Assembly (NCBI RefSeq): GCF_020164785.1
Contig: NZ_JAIUGX010000002.1
Location: 124,001-188,000, forward strand
Length of the DNA stretch: 64,000 nt
Origin: Mesorhizobium sp. ES1-1
GTDB lineage: Bacteria > Pseudomonadota > Alphaproteobacteria > Rhizobiales > Rhizobiaceae
Direction of reading: 5' to 3'
The notes beneath the pieces were generated by a model, which searched no databases, was not told the origin of the DNA, and worked only from the letters and a program-made list of their open reading frames with translations. Position numbers and translations under genes: made by a program. Shown here piece by piece: positions 28,335 through 36,843 of this stretch (position 1 is its first letter; the number at the start of each line of letters is the position of its first letter).

Positions 28335-28799
28335 GCTTTGCCTCTCATCGTGACCGGTCATGCGTTATAAGGCATGACCTCCTTATTGGCACGACAATCC
28401 CATATAGACGCCAAAGACGGCTTGCGGGCAAAGGAAGAATTTTCTTCAAATCTGAGGCAAATTCGAAACGAAGTGTTCACAATCGCTTTGATGCAAATTC
28501 GCATGGCTATATTTACCATTCAGACACCATGCATCTGATTGTTCTGTAACGGTATTCCGGCAAGACGCGAGCAACTGGTGTCGACCCGGTCCAGTGCGCC
28601 GACCGTGGCCATGGATAACTCTCCGTTTACTATGGCGGCATTTGCCTGGGTTTTGCGACACCGGCATCCCGATATTCGCCGCAGCCCGGGCCTTGGTCGG
28701 CCCTGCCTTATCCATTCCTTAAACGCTGGATGCGAGTTTCAGGGTTAACCAGAATGATCTGCAAAGCAGAGCTGTCCCGACGAGTGCGAGTGCGTTGAG
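28335..28799. promoter_or_regulatory. Intergenic region upstream of the divJ-like kinase
   Basis: About 465 bp between divergent genes, with no convincing coding frame. Two TTAA-containing elements (CCTTAAAC at 28717 and GGTTAACCAG near 28743) lie just upstream of the kinase. They resemble halves of the CtrA recognition sequence, but the spacing is not the canonical seven bases, so CtrA control is only a possibility. Confidence 0.35.
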
Positions 28800-30596
28800 T
28801 TGAGTTCGATCAAGGCCAGATACGTTGAGTTGCCCGGCGCGATGGCCGCCGGTTGCGAACGTATGGTCCACCCATCCATACTCGGCCGGAGCGAGCGCGA
28901 GGGTCAGGGCCGTTTCATCGGTGTGATGCTGGCCGCTCCCTTCTTTGCCGCGGGCGCCGCCGTCACGCTTGTCACCTCGGGCATGGGCGCCGCGGTCACC
29001 ATGGCCGCGATCTTCGCGACCTTTGGTCTGTGCTGGTTCATCGCCTTGCTGGTGGCCGCGACCGGCAAGATGGCGATCGCCGGTCGAGTGGCGCTTGCGG
29101 TGGCGGCCATTGCCCTGGGCTGCCTCATCGCCGTCGCGGGCGGCCCGAATTCACCTGTCGCAATGCTCGCCCTGGCGCTGCCATTCGAAGCCTGGTGGAT
29201 CGGCGCTTCGCGGCGCGCCGCGCTCTGGGGTGGTTTGGCCGCCGTTGCCGCCATCCTGGTCCAGACCTTGGCCGGACCCATGTTGCCGGCTGCAGGGGTG
29301 CAGATCGCCGCATGGCATTGGCTCGTGCCACTGGCCTGGGCATTGACGTCGATGCCGCGCATTTCGGCATTTCGCGATCATGACGGTGCGGCCAATCCGA
29401 CGGATATGTCCGTGCGGCTGGAGGACATCATCGATGCGGTCGTCATGCGGGTCGCCCGTCATGGGGAGGTGCTCGACGCTTCCGCCAAGGCTCGCGCGAT
29501 CCTGAAGTTGCCTCCGGAACTGCTTTGTGGAAACGGCCTCTTCGACCGCGTCCATCTCGCGGACCGGGTCTCCTATCTCAGCGCATTGGCGGACATACGT
29601 GACGGCGCGCTCTCGCGCCGGCTCGAGCTGCGCGTCAGGCTGCCCCAGAACGGTAATGGCGTGACGGCTGACAATTATCGCCCGTTCTCGCTCGAGATGC
29701 TTCGCGCTGAAGGCGAGACCGAAGCCTTCACACTCCTGCTGCGCGAGAATGACGAAATTGCCGGGCTGCGCGAGGACCTTGCCAAGGCCAAAGAAGCGGC
29801 TGCGTCCGCCGAAGTGGCCAAAGGGCGCTTCCTGGCAGTGGTGAGCCACGAGCTGCGCACACCGCTAAATGCCATTATCGGCTTCTCGGACATGTTGCTG
29901 CATGAGATGTTCGGGGGCTTCAAGGATCCGCGCCAGAAGGAGTATGTCGGCTTGGTACGGGATTCGGGGCATCATCTGCTTGCCGTCGTGACTTCGATCT
30001 TGGACGTGTCCAGGATCGAATCAGGCGTCTATGCGACCGAGCCTGAGCCCTTCCGCTTCTCCGAGGCGGTCGATATGTGCCAGTCGATCATGCGGCTGCA
30101 GGCGCAGGCGAAGAACATCGAACTGAAGGCGCTGATCGCCCCGGACGCGGGCGAAATCAACGCCGACCGGCGAGCCGTGCAGCAGATGCTCATCAACCTG
30201 CTGTCAAATGCGATCAAGTTCACGCCGGACGGTGGCCAGGTCGTCATTGGCGCCAAGCGGATCGGCTCGCGTCTGCATTTCTGGGTCGAGGACACCGGCA
30301 TCGGCATTGCCGAGGAAGATTTCGCCAATCTGGGCAAGCCGTTCACGCAGATCCAGAATGACTACACCCGCAAATTCGAGGGAACCGGTCTGGGGCTTTC
30401 CCTGGTGAAAGGCCTCGTCGCGCTGCACGACGGCACGATGTCCATCGAAAGCATGCCGGGCGAGGGCACCACGGTGACCATCAGCCTGCCGGTGAACGGA
30501 CCGAAGGGACGCTCTGCGGACAATGGCGGGGTGCTGACGATGCCGGTGGCCATGGGGAAAGGGGACAGAAATGGCTCGCTCCGCAAAACAGCCTAA
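28800..30596 (+). CDS. divJ: Sensor histidine kinase, DivJ/PleC family (probable DivJ)
   Basis: A membrane histidine kinase of about 598 residues. Roughly six hydrophobic segments fill residues 40-185. A cytoplasmic PAS-like region (about 200-320) and a coiled coil follow, then HisKA with phospho-acceptor His350 (VVSHELRTPLNAIIGFSDML). The HATPase domain has N-box NLLSNAIKF, DTGIGI and GTGLGLSL. The HisKA subtype and the FGG...RQKEY segment are those of the DivJ/PleC/PdhS kinases that act on DivK. Rhizobial gene order near mucR also suits DivJ. The first codon is a TTG with a weak RBS; ATGs at 28842 and 28863 are alternatives. The 3' end overlaps the next gene by 26 bases. Confidence 0.75.
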   Translation: MSSIKARYVELPGAMAAGCERMVHPSILGRSEREGQGRFIGVMLAAPFFAAGAAVTLVTSGMGAAVTMAAIFATFGLCWFIALLVAATGKMAIAGRVALAVAAIALGCLIAVAGGPNSPVAMLALALPFEAWWIGASRRAALWGGLAAVAAILVQTLAGPMLPAAGVQIAAWHWLVPLAWALTSMPRISAFRDHDGAANPTDMSVRLEDIIDAVVMRVARHGEVLDASAKARAILKLPPELLCGNGLFDRVHLADRVSYLSALADIRDGALSRRLELRVRLPQNGNGVTADNYRPFSLEMLRAEGETEAFTLLLRENDEIAGLREDLAKAKEAAASAEVAKGRFLAVVSHELRTPLNAIIGFSDMLLHEMFGGFKDPRQKEYVGLVRDSGHHLLAVVTSILDVSRIESGVYATEPEPFRFSEAVDMCQSIMRLQAQAKNIELKALIAPDAGEINADRRAVQQMLINLLSNAIKFTPDGGQVVIGAKRIGSRLHFWVEDTGIGIAEEDFANLGKPFTQIQNDYTRKFEGTGLGLSLVKGLVALHDGTMSIESMPGEGTTVTISLPVNGPKGRSADNGGVLTMPVAMGKGDRNGSLRKTA

Positions 30597-31368
30597 GAAG
30601 GTCAAGCGCCGGAGCAATCCATTTCAGGGTGGTGCAGTCGCCGTCGGCGGCATGATTTCGCGCAATCCTGTCCTGGTGGGCGGGTCGACGGCATTCCTGG
30701 TGACGCTGTTCTACGTGTCGGCGAACGCGCTGTGGTATCAGCCCTTCCCGCATGCCGGCGCGTTCTTCGCGACGCGGACCATGGAAGGCTTTCCGCACGC
30801 CGCGGCGGAGGAACCGGAGACGACGTTCAACATCGTGCGCCCAGCCGGAGCCCCCGCTCCCATCAAGGGCGACCCGGTGGTCGAGCAGGTGCAAGGCATA
30901 TTGAAGGACCTGGATTTCTATTCCGGAACGGTCGACGGCATTTCCGGACCTAACACGCGCAAGGCCATCCAGGCGTATCAGCAGAAGGTGGGGATCAACG
31001 CCTCCGGCGAGATCGACGCCCTATTGCTGGATCAACTGGGCGCAATACCGAAAACCGCGTCCGTCGTGCCCAGGCCGCAACCACGTCCGGATGCGAGCGC
31101 CGCTCTCCCGGTGTCCCTGCAGACCACTTCCGGGCAGACTGCTTCGGCCCAAACCGATGCCCCGACGCAGGGGCCTGATCCGCGCATCGTCAAGATCCAG
31201 GCGGGGCTGAAGGCGTTTGGCAATGAGGATATGCGGTTGGACGGCGTCGTCGGCGCGCGCACCAAGGCGGCTATCAAGGAGTTCCAGTCCTTGTTCGGAC
31301 TGCCGCAGACCGGCGAGCCCGACGAAATCGTCTACGTCAAGATGCGCGAGATCGGCCTGACCAATTAG
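30571..31368 (+). CDS. Membrane-anchored protein with two peptidoglycan-binding domains
   Basis: A 265-residue protein. The basic cytoplasmic N-terminus (KQPKKVKRRSNPF) is followed by a transmembrane helix (about residues 33-53). The periplasmic part carries two PG_binding_1 repeats: VVEQVQGILKDLDFYSGTVDGISG near 102 and IVKIQAGLKAFGNEDMRLDGVVG near 204, each with the TRKAIQAYQ or TKAAIKEFQ helix. A Pro/Gln-rich linker separates them. It has no catalytic domain, so it probably links the inner membrane to the cell wall. The start lies inside the 3' end of the DivJ-like kinase gene, so the two are co-expressed. The biological link is unknown. Confidence 0.88.
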   Translation: MARSAKQPKKVKRRSNPFQGGAVAVGGMISRNPVLVGGSTAFLVTLFYVSANALWYQPFPHAGAFFATRTMEGFPHAAAEEPETTFNIVRPAGAPAPIKGDPVVEQVQGILKDLDFYSGTVDGISGPNTRKAIQAYQQKVGINASGEIDALLLDQLGAIPKTASVVPRPQPRPDASAALPVSLQTTSGQTASAQTDAPTQGPDPRIVKIQAGLKAFGNEDMRLDGVVGARTKAAIKEFQSLFGLPQTGEPDEIVYVKMREIGLTN

Positions 31369-31388
31369 AGCAATCCGCATCAAGCAAA

Positions 31389-31436
31389 CTGTTGGAGCGT
31401 TCGCCGTTCCCGTGAAGCGGTGAATTGCGCCAACAG
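31389..31436. repeat. Intergenic palindromic repeat hairpin
   Basis: A 48-base nested hairpin. The outer arms are CTGTTGG/CCAACAG, with further pairs GC/GC, TTCGCCG/CGGTGAA and TTC/GAA around a CCGT loop. Its core resembles the intergenic element near 23.7 kb. It has no T-tract and is probably a dispersed rhizobial intergenic repeat that also separates two genes. Confidence 0.6.
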
Positions 31437-31505
31437 GCTGGAACGATGCTCGCCGAGCGGCCGAAATCCGGCTAGAGAACCCGAAGGTTTTCCGGAGTTC
31501 CCTCG

Positions 31506-31853
31506 ATGCGCGTTACCTCCGATCTGTGGGTCTCGGCCCTGTTGCGCCGGGTTTTCAGCGCCGGTGGGTTTGCCGCCGTGGTCAAACGCGGTGCGACGGA
31601 AGCCGGCGCCGTGTTCGTGCTGGCGCGATCCAGGTCAGGACAAATCTCCCTGTTCGGCCCGGCACCGCAGACGAGCTATGATTCGGCGAAACCCGATGAT
31701 CGCTTCTTCAGCCTGCTCGGCGCCGGCAACGATCCCGCCGCGCTGGACGCGCGGCTGGAGAGGGAAAAGAAGTTCGATTCCGACATATGGGTGGTTGAGA
31801 TCGAGGCCGGCGCCGTCCCTGTCGAAGATCTTATTTCCGTGAAGACACCCTGA
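31506..31853 (+). CDS. DUF1491 family protein
   Basis: A 115-residue soluble protein that matches the DUF1491 pattern seen across Hyphomicrobiales. It opens with MRVTSDLWVSALLRRVFSAG, has a central GAVFVLARSRSGQISLFGPAPQ, and ends with EKKFDSDIWVVEIE. It carries no catalytic motif, and its function is unknown. The ATG is preceded by a short purine-rich stretch. The 3' end overlaps the stop of the convergent DUF2336 gene by 23 bases, which is unusual and implies antisense overlap of the transcripts. Confidence 0.85.
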   Translation: MRVTSDLWVSALLRRVFSAGGFAAVVKRGATEAGAVFVLARSRSGQISLFGPAPQTSYDSAKPDDRFFSLLGAGNDPAALDARLEREKKFDSDIWVVEIEAGAVPVEDLISVKTP

Positions 31854-32862
31854 GGCCGGAAGACGCCATCGGGTCATCGCTGTTCGATGCCGCGTGTGTG
31901 ACGCCGTTGGCGGGCTTGGCGCTGCGAATTGCCCTCGAAAGGGTTTCCGCTTTCCAGAGCCGCACCTTGTCCTTGGCCGCCTCGCGATGCAGCAGGCGAT
32001 AGCGGTCGAGGAAGGCGCGGATGGCTTGTGGATGCGGGAACTGCCCGGGATAGATGGCAGCCGTGATCAGGAATGCCCGGTCTTCGCTCAGGTCGAGCGC
32101 GCGCAACGCGGCAAGCAGCGAAGCATAGTTCCGATTGGCGGTAAGCGATTGGGCGACCGAGAAATCGATGTCGAGCGCGTCGGCCAGCGCCGTCTGGAAG
32201 AAGGCCGCATTCCCGGTGAGCGCGGTCTCACGCAATTTGACAAAGGCATCGGCGGCGACAAAGGTAGTGGTGCTGGTTGCCTCGCATTCTGCCCGCATCA
32301 TCGACCGCAGCCTGCGTCGTGCATTCTCGGCCCCAGCGCCGGGCTCATGCTGTGTCTCGGAGACGTTGAATGTCGTTTGCGTGCTCATCGGCGCGGTCGT
32401 CTCAACTGCGGTGGCGTTCATGTTCGAATCCGGTGCCCGCGCGAGATGCGGCTTTTCCAGCGCCCTGACCAAATGAGCGATGGTCGGGTTCAAATCCTTG
32501 CGGCGCGCAATGGCGCGCGCATGGGGCAAGCCATGCCGCCCGATCAGTGCGATGAGATCGATGTCGCTGACGGCGCGAGAGCGGATGAGCAAGGGCGCGG
32601 CGATATCGACGGGTTCTTCGCAAAGCCTGCGCACCAGCGCGGCGGGCGCATATTCACATTCCGAAAGCGCGGCAGCGACGTAGCGCCGTGATTCGACGGA
32701 TACGGCGTCGAACAGCGGCAGTGTCAGGTCTTCAAGCTGGCCGATCTCGCGGCGTGACGGCCGAGTGAGCGAACAGAAGGCCGACACCGCTGCGCGGAAC
32801 AGCCTTTCAGCCTTTCCAGAGTCGGTTCGCACCGCGATTTGCCTGAAGTCGGAAGATGACAC
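31831..32862 (-). CDS. DUF2336 family protein
   Basis: A protein of about 343 residues matching the alphaproteobacterial DUF2336 family. It is alpha-helical, with HEAT-like repeats (LTLPLFDAVSVESRRYVAAALSE; IAAPLLIRSRAVSDIDLIALIGRHG; HARAIARRKDL). The C-terminal half carries a second helical array (SLLAALRALDLSEDRAFLI). No enzymatic motif is present. Members are usually described as uncharacterised, possibly scaffolds. The likely start is the GTG before SSSDFRQ; an in-frame TTG 33 codons upstream is possible but reads through low-quality sequence. It lies convergent with and overlapping DUF1491. Confidence 0.8.
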   Translation of the reverse strand: MSSSDFRQIAVRTDSGKAERLFRAAVSAFCSLTRPSRREIGQLEDLTLPLFDAVSVESRRYVAAALSECEYAPAALVRRLCEEPVDIAAPLLIRSRAVSDIDLIALIGRHGLPHARAIARRKDLNPTIAHLVRALEKPHLARAPDSNMNATAVETTAPMSTQTTFNVSETQHEPGAGAENARRRLRSMMRAECEATSTTTFVAADAFVKLRETALTGNAAFFQTALADALDIDFSVAQSLTANRNYASLLAALRALDLSEDRAFLITAAIYPGQFPHPQAIRAFLDRYRLLHREAAKDKVRLWKAETLSRAIRSAKPANGVTHAASNSDDPMASSGLRVSSRK

Positions 32863-33070
32863 GAAGGATACGCCCGATACTCGACACAACCCTGACCACG
32901 CTTGACCGGGACCGTCCCTGCTTCGCGACGGCCCGGCCGAAACTTTTCGGCCTGGGAACAAAGATCAAGTTAGCGACGATCCGTTAGCGCTCCGTTAACC
33001 CTCTGCCGTCCTTAATGATATTGGAGGCGTTGCGTTGTGCTCCGGTCAAACCGAGAGGAATGCGCGAATC

Positions 33071-33259
33071 ATGGGTATGGTATTGTCTTTCGTGCCGCGG
33101 GCGGCACCAAGCAATCGCACAAAGCAAACCGCCGAGATTCCGGCGGCTGTGATCATCTTTCCCGGTATCCGCTACGAGCGGTGCCAGGCCGATGACAGGC
33201 GGCCGGCTGATCCTGACAAGCCGGGCTCGCCCCGGACTAAGCCTGTTCCGCATCACTGA
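33071..33259 (+). CDS. Small conserved-looking hypothetical protein
   Basis: A 62-residue frame. The N-terminus is hydrophobic (MGMVLSFVPRAAPS), a segment AAVIIFPGIRYERC follows, and the tail is charged and Pro-rich. The VIIFPGIRYER motif occurs, as I recall, in short rhizobial proteins of unknown function. A GAGAGGAA element lies about 11 bases upstream of the ATG. It sits alone, divergent from the DUF2336 gene. Confidence is moderate because of its size. Confidence 0.55.
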   Translation: MGMVLSFVPRAAPSNRTKQTAEIPAAVIIFPGIRYERCQADDRRPADPDKPGSPRTKPVPHH

Positions 33260-33295
33260 GCCCGGCATTCGCGGACCGGCGCGCAGGGCGGCTGG

Positions 33296-33865
33296 CTAGA
33301 AGTCCTGCAGCGCGCAGGAGCTTTGCTCGAAAAAGCGCGATACGATCGGCTTCCAGCTGTCATCGGGTACGAAAGCGCGGATGACGAAGATGCCTTCTTC
33401 GATCGGCGCTTCGACAAAGATCGCGCCCTGAAGGTCCTCGGGAAGCTCCTTGCGCACGTCGATCATCTGAGCCGGCGTCAGCACGACGGCGTCCAGCACG
33501 CCCGTCGTCGCCGTGTGGTCGTTGAACGAGTAGATGTTGTGGCCGTTGCGGTCATAGACCGACACCGACCAGAAGGGGACGTGTCCCGGCGCCTTGACGC
33601 GGACCATCCCCTCGCCGAGGTCGAACCGGCAGGCCGTGGCATAAAACAGCGGGTCGACGGATTTCACCACGGGCGCCCCTCCGGCCTCGGCATCGAGCCG
33701 CGTCATCCTGTAGAGGTCTGAGGCCATCGACAGCCGCGACCACGCATCACGTTCGGAAAATTGCGGCACCAGCAGCAGCACGGCGATGTGCACGATTCCG
33801 GCGCCGAGCAGCCCGAGCAGGACGGCATGCAGCAGCCCGCGCATGGCCGGGTAAAGCCTACGCAT
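33296..33865 (-). CDS. DUF1254-family membrane protein (COG5436 type)
   Basis: A 189-residue protein with one N-terminal transmembrane helix (about residues 10-30). The periplasmic domain contains DPLFYATACRFDLGEGMVRVKAPGHVPFWSVSVYDRNGHNIYS in segments, typical of the DUF1254-related predicted membrane proteins of rhizobia. It ends with a Cys-containing tail (SSCALQDF). It overlaps the upstream DUF1214-type gene by eight bases. These two half-size proteins together look like the DUF1254/DUF1214 halves that are fused in larger secreted proteins. Function unknown. Confidence 0.82.
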   Translation of the reverse strand: MRRLYPAMRGLLHAVLLGLLGAGIVHIAVLLLVPQFSERDAWSRLSMASDLYRMTRLDAEAGGAPVVKSVDPLFYATACRFDLGEGMVRVKAPGHVPFWSVSVYDRNGHNIYSFNDHTATTGVLDAVVLTPAQMIDVRKELPEDLQGAIFVEAPIEEGIFVIRAFVPDDSWKPIVSRFFEQSSCALQDF

Positions 33866-34442
33866 CGCAACCGGCCTTGATGATGCTGGGCAGCGAAACG
33901 TCCGACAGGCCTGTGCTGCTGGCGATAGGCGTATCGTAGAAAGTCAGCACGAAATACATCCTGCCGGCACCGTCCGTCAGCAGCCAGTTGCCCGGCATCG
34001 GGTGACGGCTGGCGGAGATGACCACCGTATTATCGGCTTGGCGCACCACCCCATAGGACTGCAACGCGGCCAGCCTGGGCTTGCCGGTTTCGACCACGCC
34101 GAGCGATTGGTCGGCGGCGTAAAGCGTCCAGAACCGTGCGGTTGGGAATCCGCCCTCGATCCTGTAGGTGCATTCGCGCCGCAGCTCGGCGCCGCCCTCG
34201 TCGCGCTCTGCCACGAAGGACAATCCTTCCGCGCGGCCGAGCGCGAGCACGCCCTCGCGCGCTACCCGCGCTTTCGAATAGGGGTCGGCGGACGATGTGC
34301 CGATGTCGGGAAAGGCCGTCCACTGGCCGATCCGGATGGCGCCGACGCCATCCTGGACTTTCAGCGCATACCAGACGCTGCCGCCACCACCGCCGATGGC
34401 TATGACAAGCGTGAGCAGCGTCAGGAAGGCGTTCTTGAGCAT
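33858..34442 (-). CDS. DUF1214-family membrane protein (COG5402 type)
   Basis: A 194-residue protein with one N-terminal transmembrane helix (residues 3-25, Gly-rich). A DUF1214-like periplasmic domain follows: GQWTAFPDIGTSSADPYSKARVAREGVLALGRAEGLSF, then RFWTLYAADQSLG and NWLLTDGAGRMYFVLTFYDTP. The ATG immediately precedes the hydrophobic segment; longer upstream frames overlap the penicillin-binding protein gene and are not used. It is paired with the DUF1254-like gene. The order PBP, then DUF1214, then DUF1254 on one strand suggests a possible envelope operon. Confidence 0.82.
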   Translation of the reverse strand: MLKNAFLTLLTLVIAIGGGGGSVWYALKVQDGVGAIRIGQWTAFPDIGTSSADPYSKARVAREGVLALGRAEGLSFVAERDEGGAELRRECTYRIEGGFPTARFWTLYAADQSLGVVETGKPRLAALQSYGVVRQADNTVVISASRHPMPGNWLLTDGAGRMYFVLTFYDTPIASSTGLSDVSLPSIIKAGCDA

Positions 34443-34537
34443 GAAGGGCCGGCACGAGGAAATTTGCCGCCCGGGGATATCGCGGCGGGGGCCCTTGTGG
34501 CAAGCGGACCCGTATGAATTGCTTGTCCCGGCCGGCG

Positions 34538-36691
34538 CTAAAGCGCCGACAGCGTCTCCGGGGGCGGCGGAGATACGAGCGGGGGCGCCGACTGGAACAG
34601 CCTGGTCATCTCTCTCAAGATCGCCGTCGTCCGGCTGGACAGCACCGGCGGCCGTTGGGCAGCCGCATCCGCAGCCGCCTGTTCCTCGGTCCTCTTTTGC
34701 GCCTCCTCGGCCTTTGCCGCGATCTGTTCGTCGACGAAGGGCTTTTCGATGCCGGGGATGGGCTTGAGGTCGATGTTCTGGTGCGCGTAGACCATCAGAC
34801 GCTGCCACACCATGGCCGGCAGCGTCCCGCCCGTCATGTTCTTGGTCGGCGTGAAGTCGTCATTGCCGAGCCACACCGCCGCCGTATAGTTGCCGGTGAA
34901 GCCGACAAACCATGCGTCACGGTAGGATTGCGTCGTGCCAGTTTTGCCGGCGACGACGATGTCGGGGATCTGTGCCCGCCGGCCTGTCCCCATCACCGGC
35001 ACCGCCGCCAACATGGTGTTCATGGATTTGAGCGCCTGCTCGGACAGGACGCGGTGCGGCGGCGGCGCATCCTTGGCGAAGTCGTAGACCACCTCGCCGG
35101 TGCGAGTGACGAGCTGGGTGATGCCGTGGCGTGAACCGACGAAGCCGTCCTGGGCGAACACGCTGTAGCCTGTCGCCTGGTCCATCACTGTCATCCCGGC
35201 TGTGCCCAGCACCATCGTTTTGTGCCCCTCGAGCGGCGTTTCCACGCCGAACGATTCCGCCAGCGCCTTGATCGGCCCGATGCCGAGGTGATCCTTGGCG
35301 AGCCGCACCGGCACGGTGTTGATCGACTTGGCCATCGCCATGATCAGCGTGATGTTGCCGGCCGACTCGCCCGAATAATTATGGGGTGACCAGTTGCCCC
35401 AGCTGATCGGCCCGCCGGAGATCACGGAGGTGGGCTTGAAACCATGCTCCATCGCCGTCGCATAGACATAGGGCTTGAAGGACGAACCCGTCTGGCGGAT
35501 CGCCTTGGTGGCGCGGTTGAACTGGCTGGCGCCATAGTCGCGCCCCCCGACGATGGCGCGCACTGCGCCGTTGGTTTCGATCACGACAACGGCGCCTTCG
35601 GTGACGCGGTACTCCTTGCCGAACTGGCGCAGGTGGAATTCGACGGATTCTTCCGCGGCCTTCTGGATGTTGGGGTCAAAGGTGGTGTGGGCAACCAGCG
35701 AGTGCTGGCCCGGCTTGGCGATCTTCTTGACCTCGTCGAACGCCCAGTCGAGGTAATAGTCCGGGCTTTTCTGTTCGCCGCGATCAACGACGTCGGCCGG
35801 ATGCAGCCGCGCCTGAAGCACCTGGCCCTCGGTCATGAAGCCGGCATCGACAAGATTGGACAACACCACATTGGCGCGCGCGCGCGCGGCCGGCAGATTA
35901 ATATGCGGCGCATATTTGGTCGGCGCCTTGAACAGCCCGGCCAGCATCGCCGCCTCAGCGAGGTTCAGGTCCTTGACGCTCTTGCCGAAATAGAAATCGG
36001 CGGCCGCCTCAATGCCGAATGTCCCGCCGCCCATATAGGCGCGGTCGAGATAGAGCTGCAGGATTTCCTTCTTCGACAGGTTGGCTTCGAGCCATAGCGA
36101 CAGGAAGGCTTCCTTGATCTTGCGCTCGAAAGTGCGCTCATTGGTGAGGAACAGGTTCTTCGCCAGCTGCTGGGTGATGCTCGACCCGCCCTGGACCACG
36201 GAATTGGCCCGAACATTCTCGAAGATCGCGCGCGACAGTCCCAGCACGTCGATGCCGTAGTGATCGAAGAAGCGGCGATCCTCGGTGGCGAGCACCGCCT
36301 TGATGACCTGGTCTGGCATCTCGTCGACCGGTACGGAGTCGCGCTGGATGATGCCGCGCTGGCCTATTTCATTGCCGTAGCGGTCGAGGAAGGTGACGGC
36401 GAAATCGCCCTGGGCCCGCCAGTCCCCCATCGTGTCCTGGAAAGCGGGGATGGCCAGCGCCAGCATCACCACGACGCCGCCGGCGCCCAGTGTAAACCCT
36501 TCGCTCAGCACTTCGATGATGGCGCGGCGCCAGCCGGTGACGCGGAAGCGCCGAAAGAAGATTGTCGCGGCTTCCCAGAACTGGCGCGCCCTGAATCCGA
36601 TCTCGTATAGCGAAGAATCGATCCAAGCGTCGAGCGCCAGCGCCCAGGCGGCGATCGGACCTCTTCTCTTGCGCGGTTCAGGACTGACCAT
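34538..36691 (-). CDS. Bifunctional penicillin-binding protein 1A family
   Basis: A class A PBP that polymerises and cross-links peptidoglycan. The 717-residue protein has a cytoplasmic N-terminus, a transmembrane helix (about 65-85), and the GT51 transglycosylase domain with catalytic Glu in ATEDRRFFDHYGID (about 138), GGSSITQQLAKN and KEILQLYLDRAYMG. The transpeptidase domain has the SxxK serine in TGSSFKPYVY (about 402), SIN near 455 and KTGTT near 582. The tail is Ala/Gln/Pro-rich. Length is shorter than E. coli PBP1A and matches alphaproteobacterial Pbp1 paralogues. The ATG start lacks an obvious strong RBS. Confidence 0.93.
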   Translation of the reverse strand: MVSPEPRKRRGPIAAWALALDAWIDSSLYEIGFRARQFWEAATIFFRRFRVTGWRRAIIEVLSEGFTLGAGGVVVMLALAIPAFQDTMGDWRAQGDFAVTFLDRYGNEIGQRGIIQRDSVPVDEMPDQVIKAVLATEDRRFFDHYGIDVLGLSRAIFENVRANSVVQGGSSITQQLAKNLFLTNERTFERKIKEAFLSLWLEANLSKKEILQLYLDRAYMGGGTFGIEAAADFYFGKSVKDLNLAEAAMLAGLFKAPTKYAPHINLPAARARANVVLSNLVDAGFMTEGQVLQARLHPADVVDRGEQKSPDYYLDWAFDEVKKIAKPGQHSLVAHTTFDPNIQKAAEESVEFHLRQFGKEYRVTEGAVVVIETNGAVRAIVGGRDYGASQFNRATKAIRQTGSSFKPYVYATAMEHGFKPTSVISGGPISWGNWSPHNYSGESAGNITLIMAMAKSINTVPVRLAKDHLGIGPIKALAESFGVETPLEGHKTMVLGTAGMTVMDQATGYSVFAQDGFVGSRHGITQLVTRTGEVVYDFAKDAPPPHRVLSEQALKSMNTMLAAVPVMGTGRRAQIPDIVVAGKTGTTQSYRDAWFVGFTGNYTAAVWLGNDDFTPTKNMTGGTLPAMVWQRLMVYAHQNIDLKPIPGIEKPFVDEQIAAKAEEAQKRTEEQAAADAAAQRPPVLSSRTTAILREMTRLFQSAPPLVSPPPPETLSAL

Positions 36692-36843
36692 TCGGAAATC
36701 CGGCTAGGCGATCAGACAACCTGAGAACCGCAAACCGGCAATTTCAGGGCGATGCGCCGCCGGAGACTTCTCCTCCATTTTTTCAATGCTCACAAGGGCG
36801 GCAAGGACACAGCCCCAGGCTTTGTTGCCGAGGGAGGGGGGCC

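Noticed and set aside
28446..28715. 89-codon minus-strand frame upstream of the divJ-like gene
   Set aside because: Irregular composition, no domain or signal; more likely regulatory DNA.
36768..36779. GGAGACTTCTCC hairpin followed by T-run
   Set aside because: The T-run follows on the strand with no upstream gene to terminate; the stem is only five bases, so it is probably chance.
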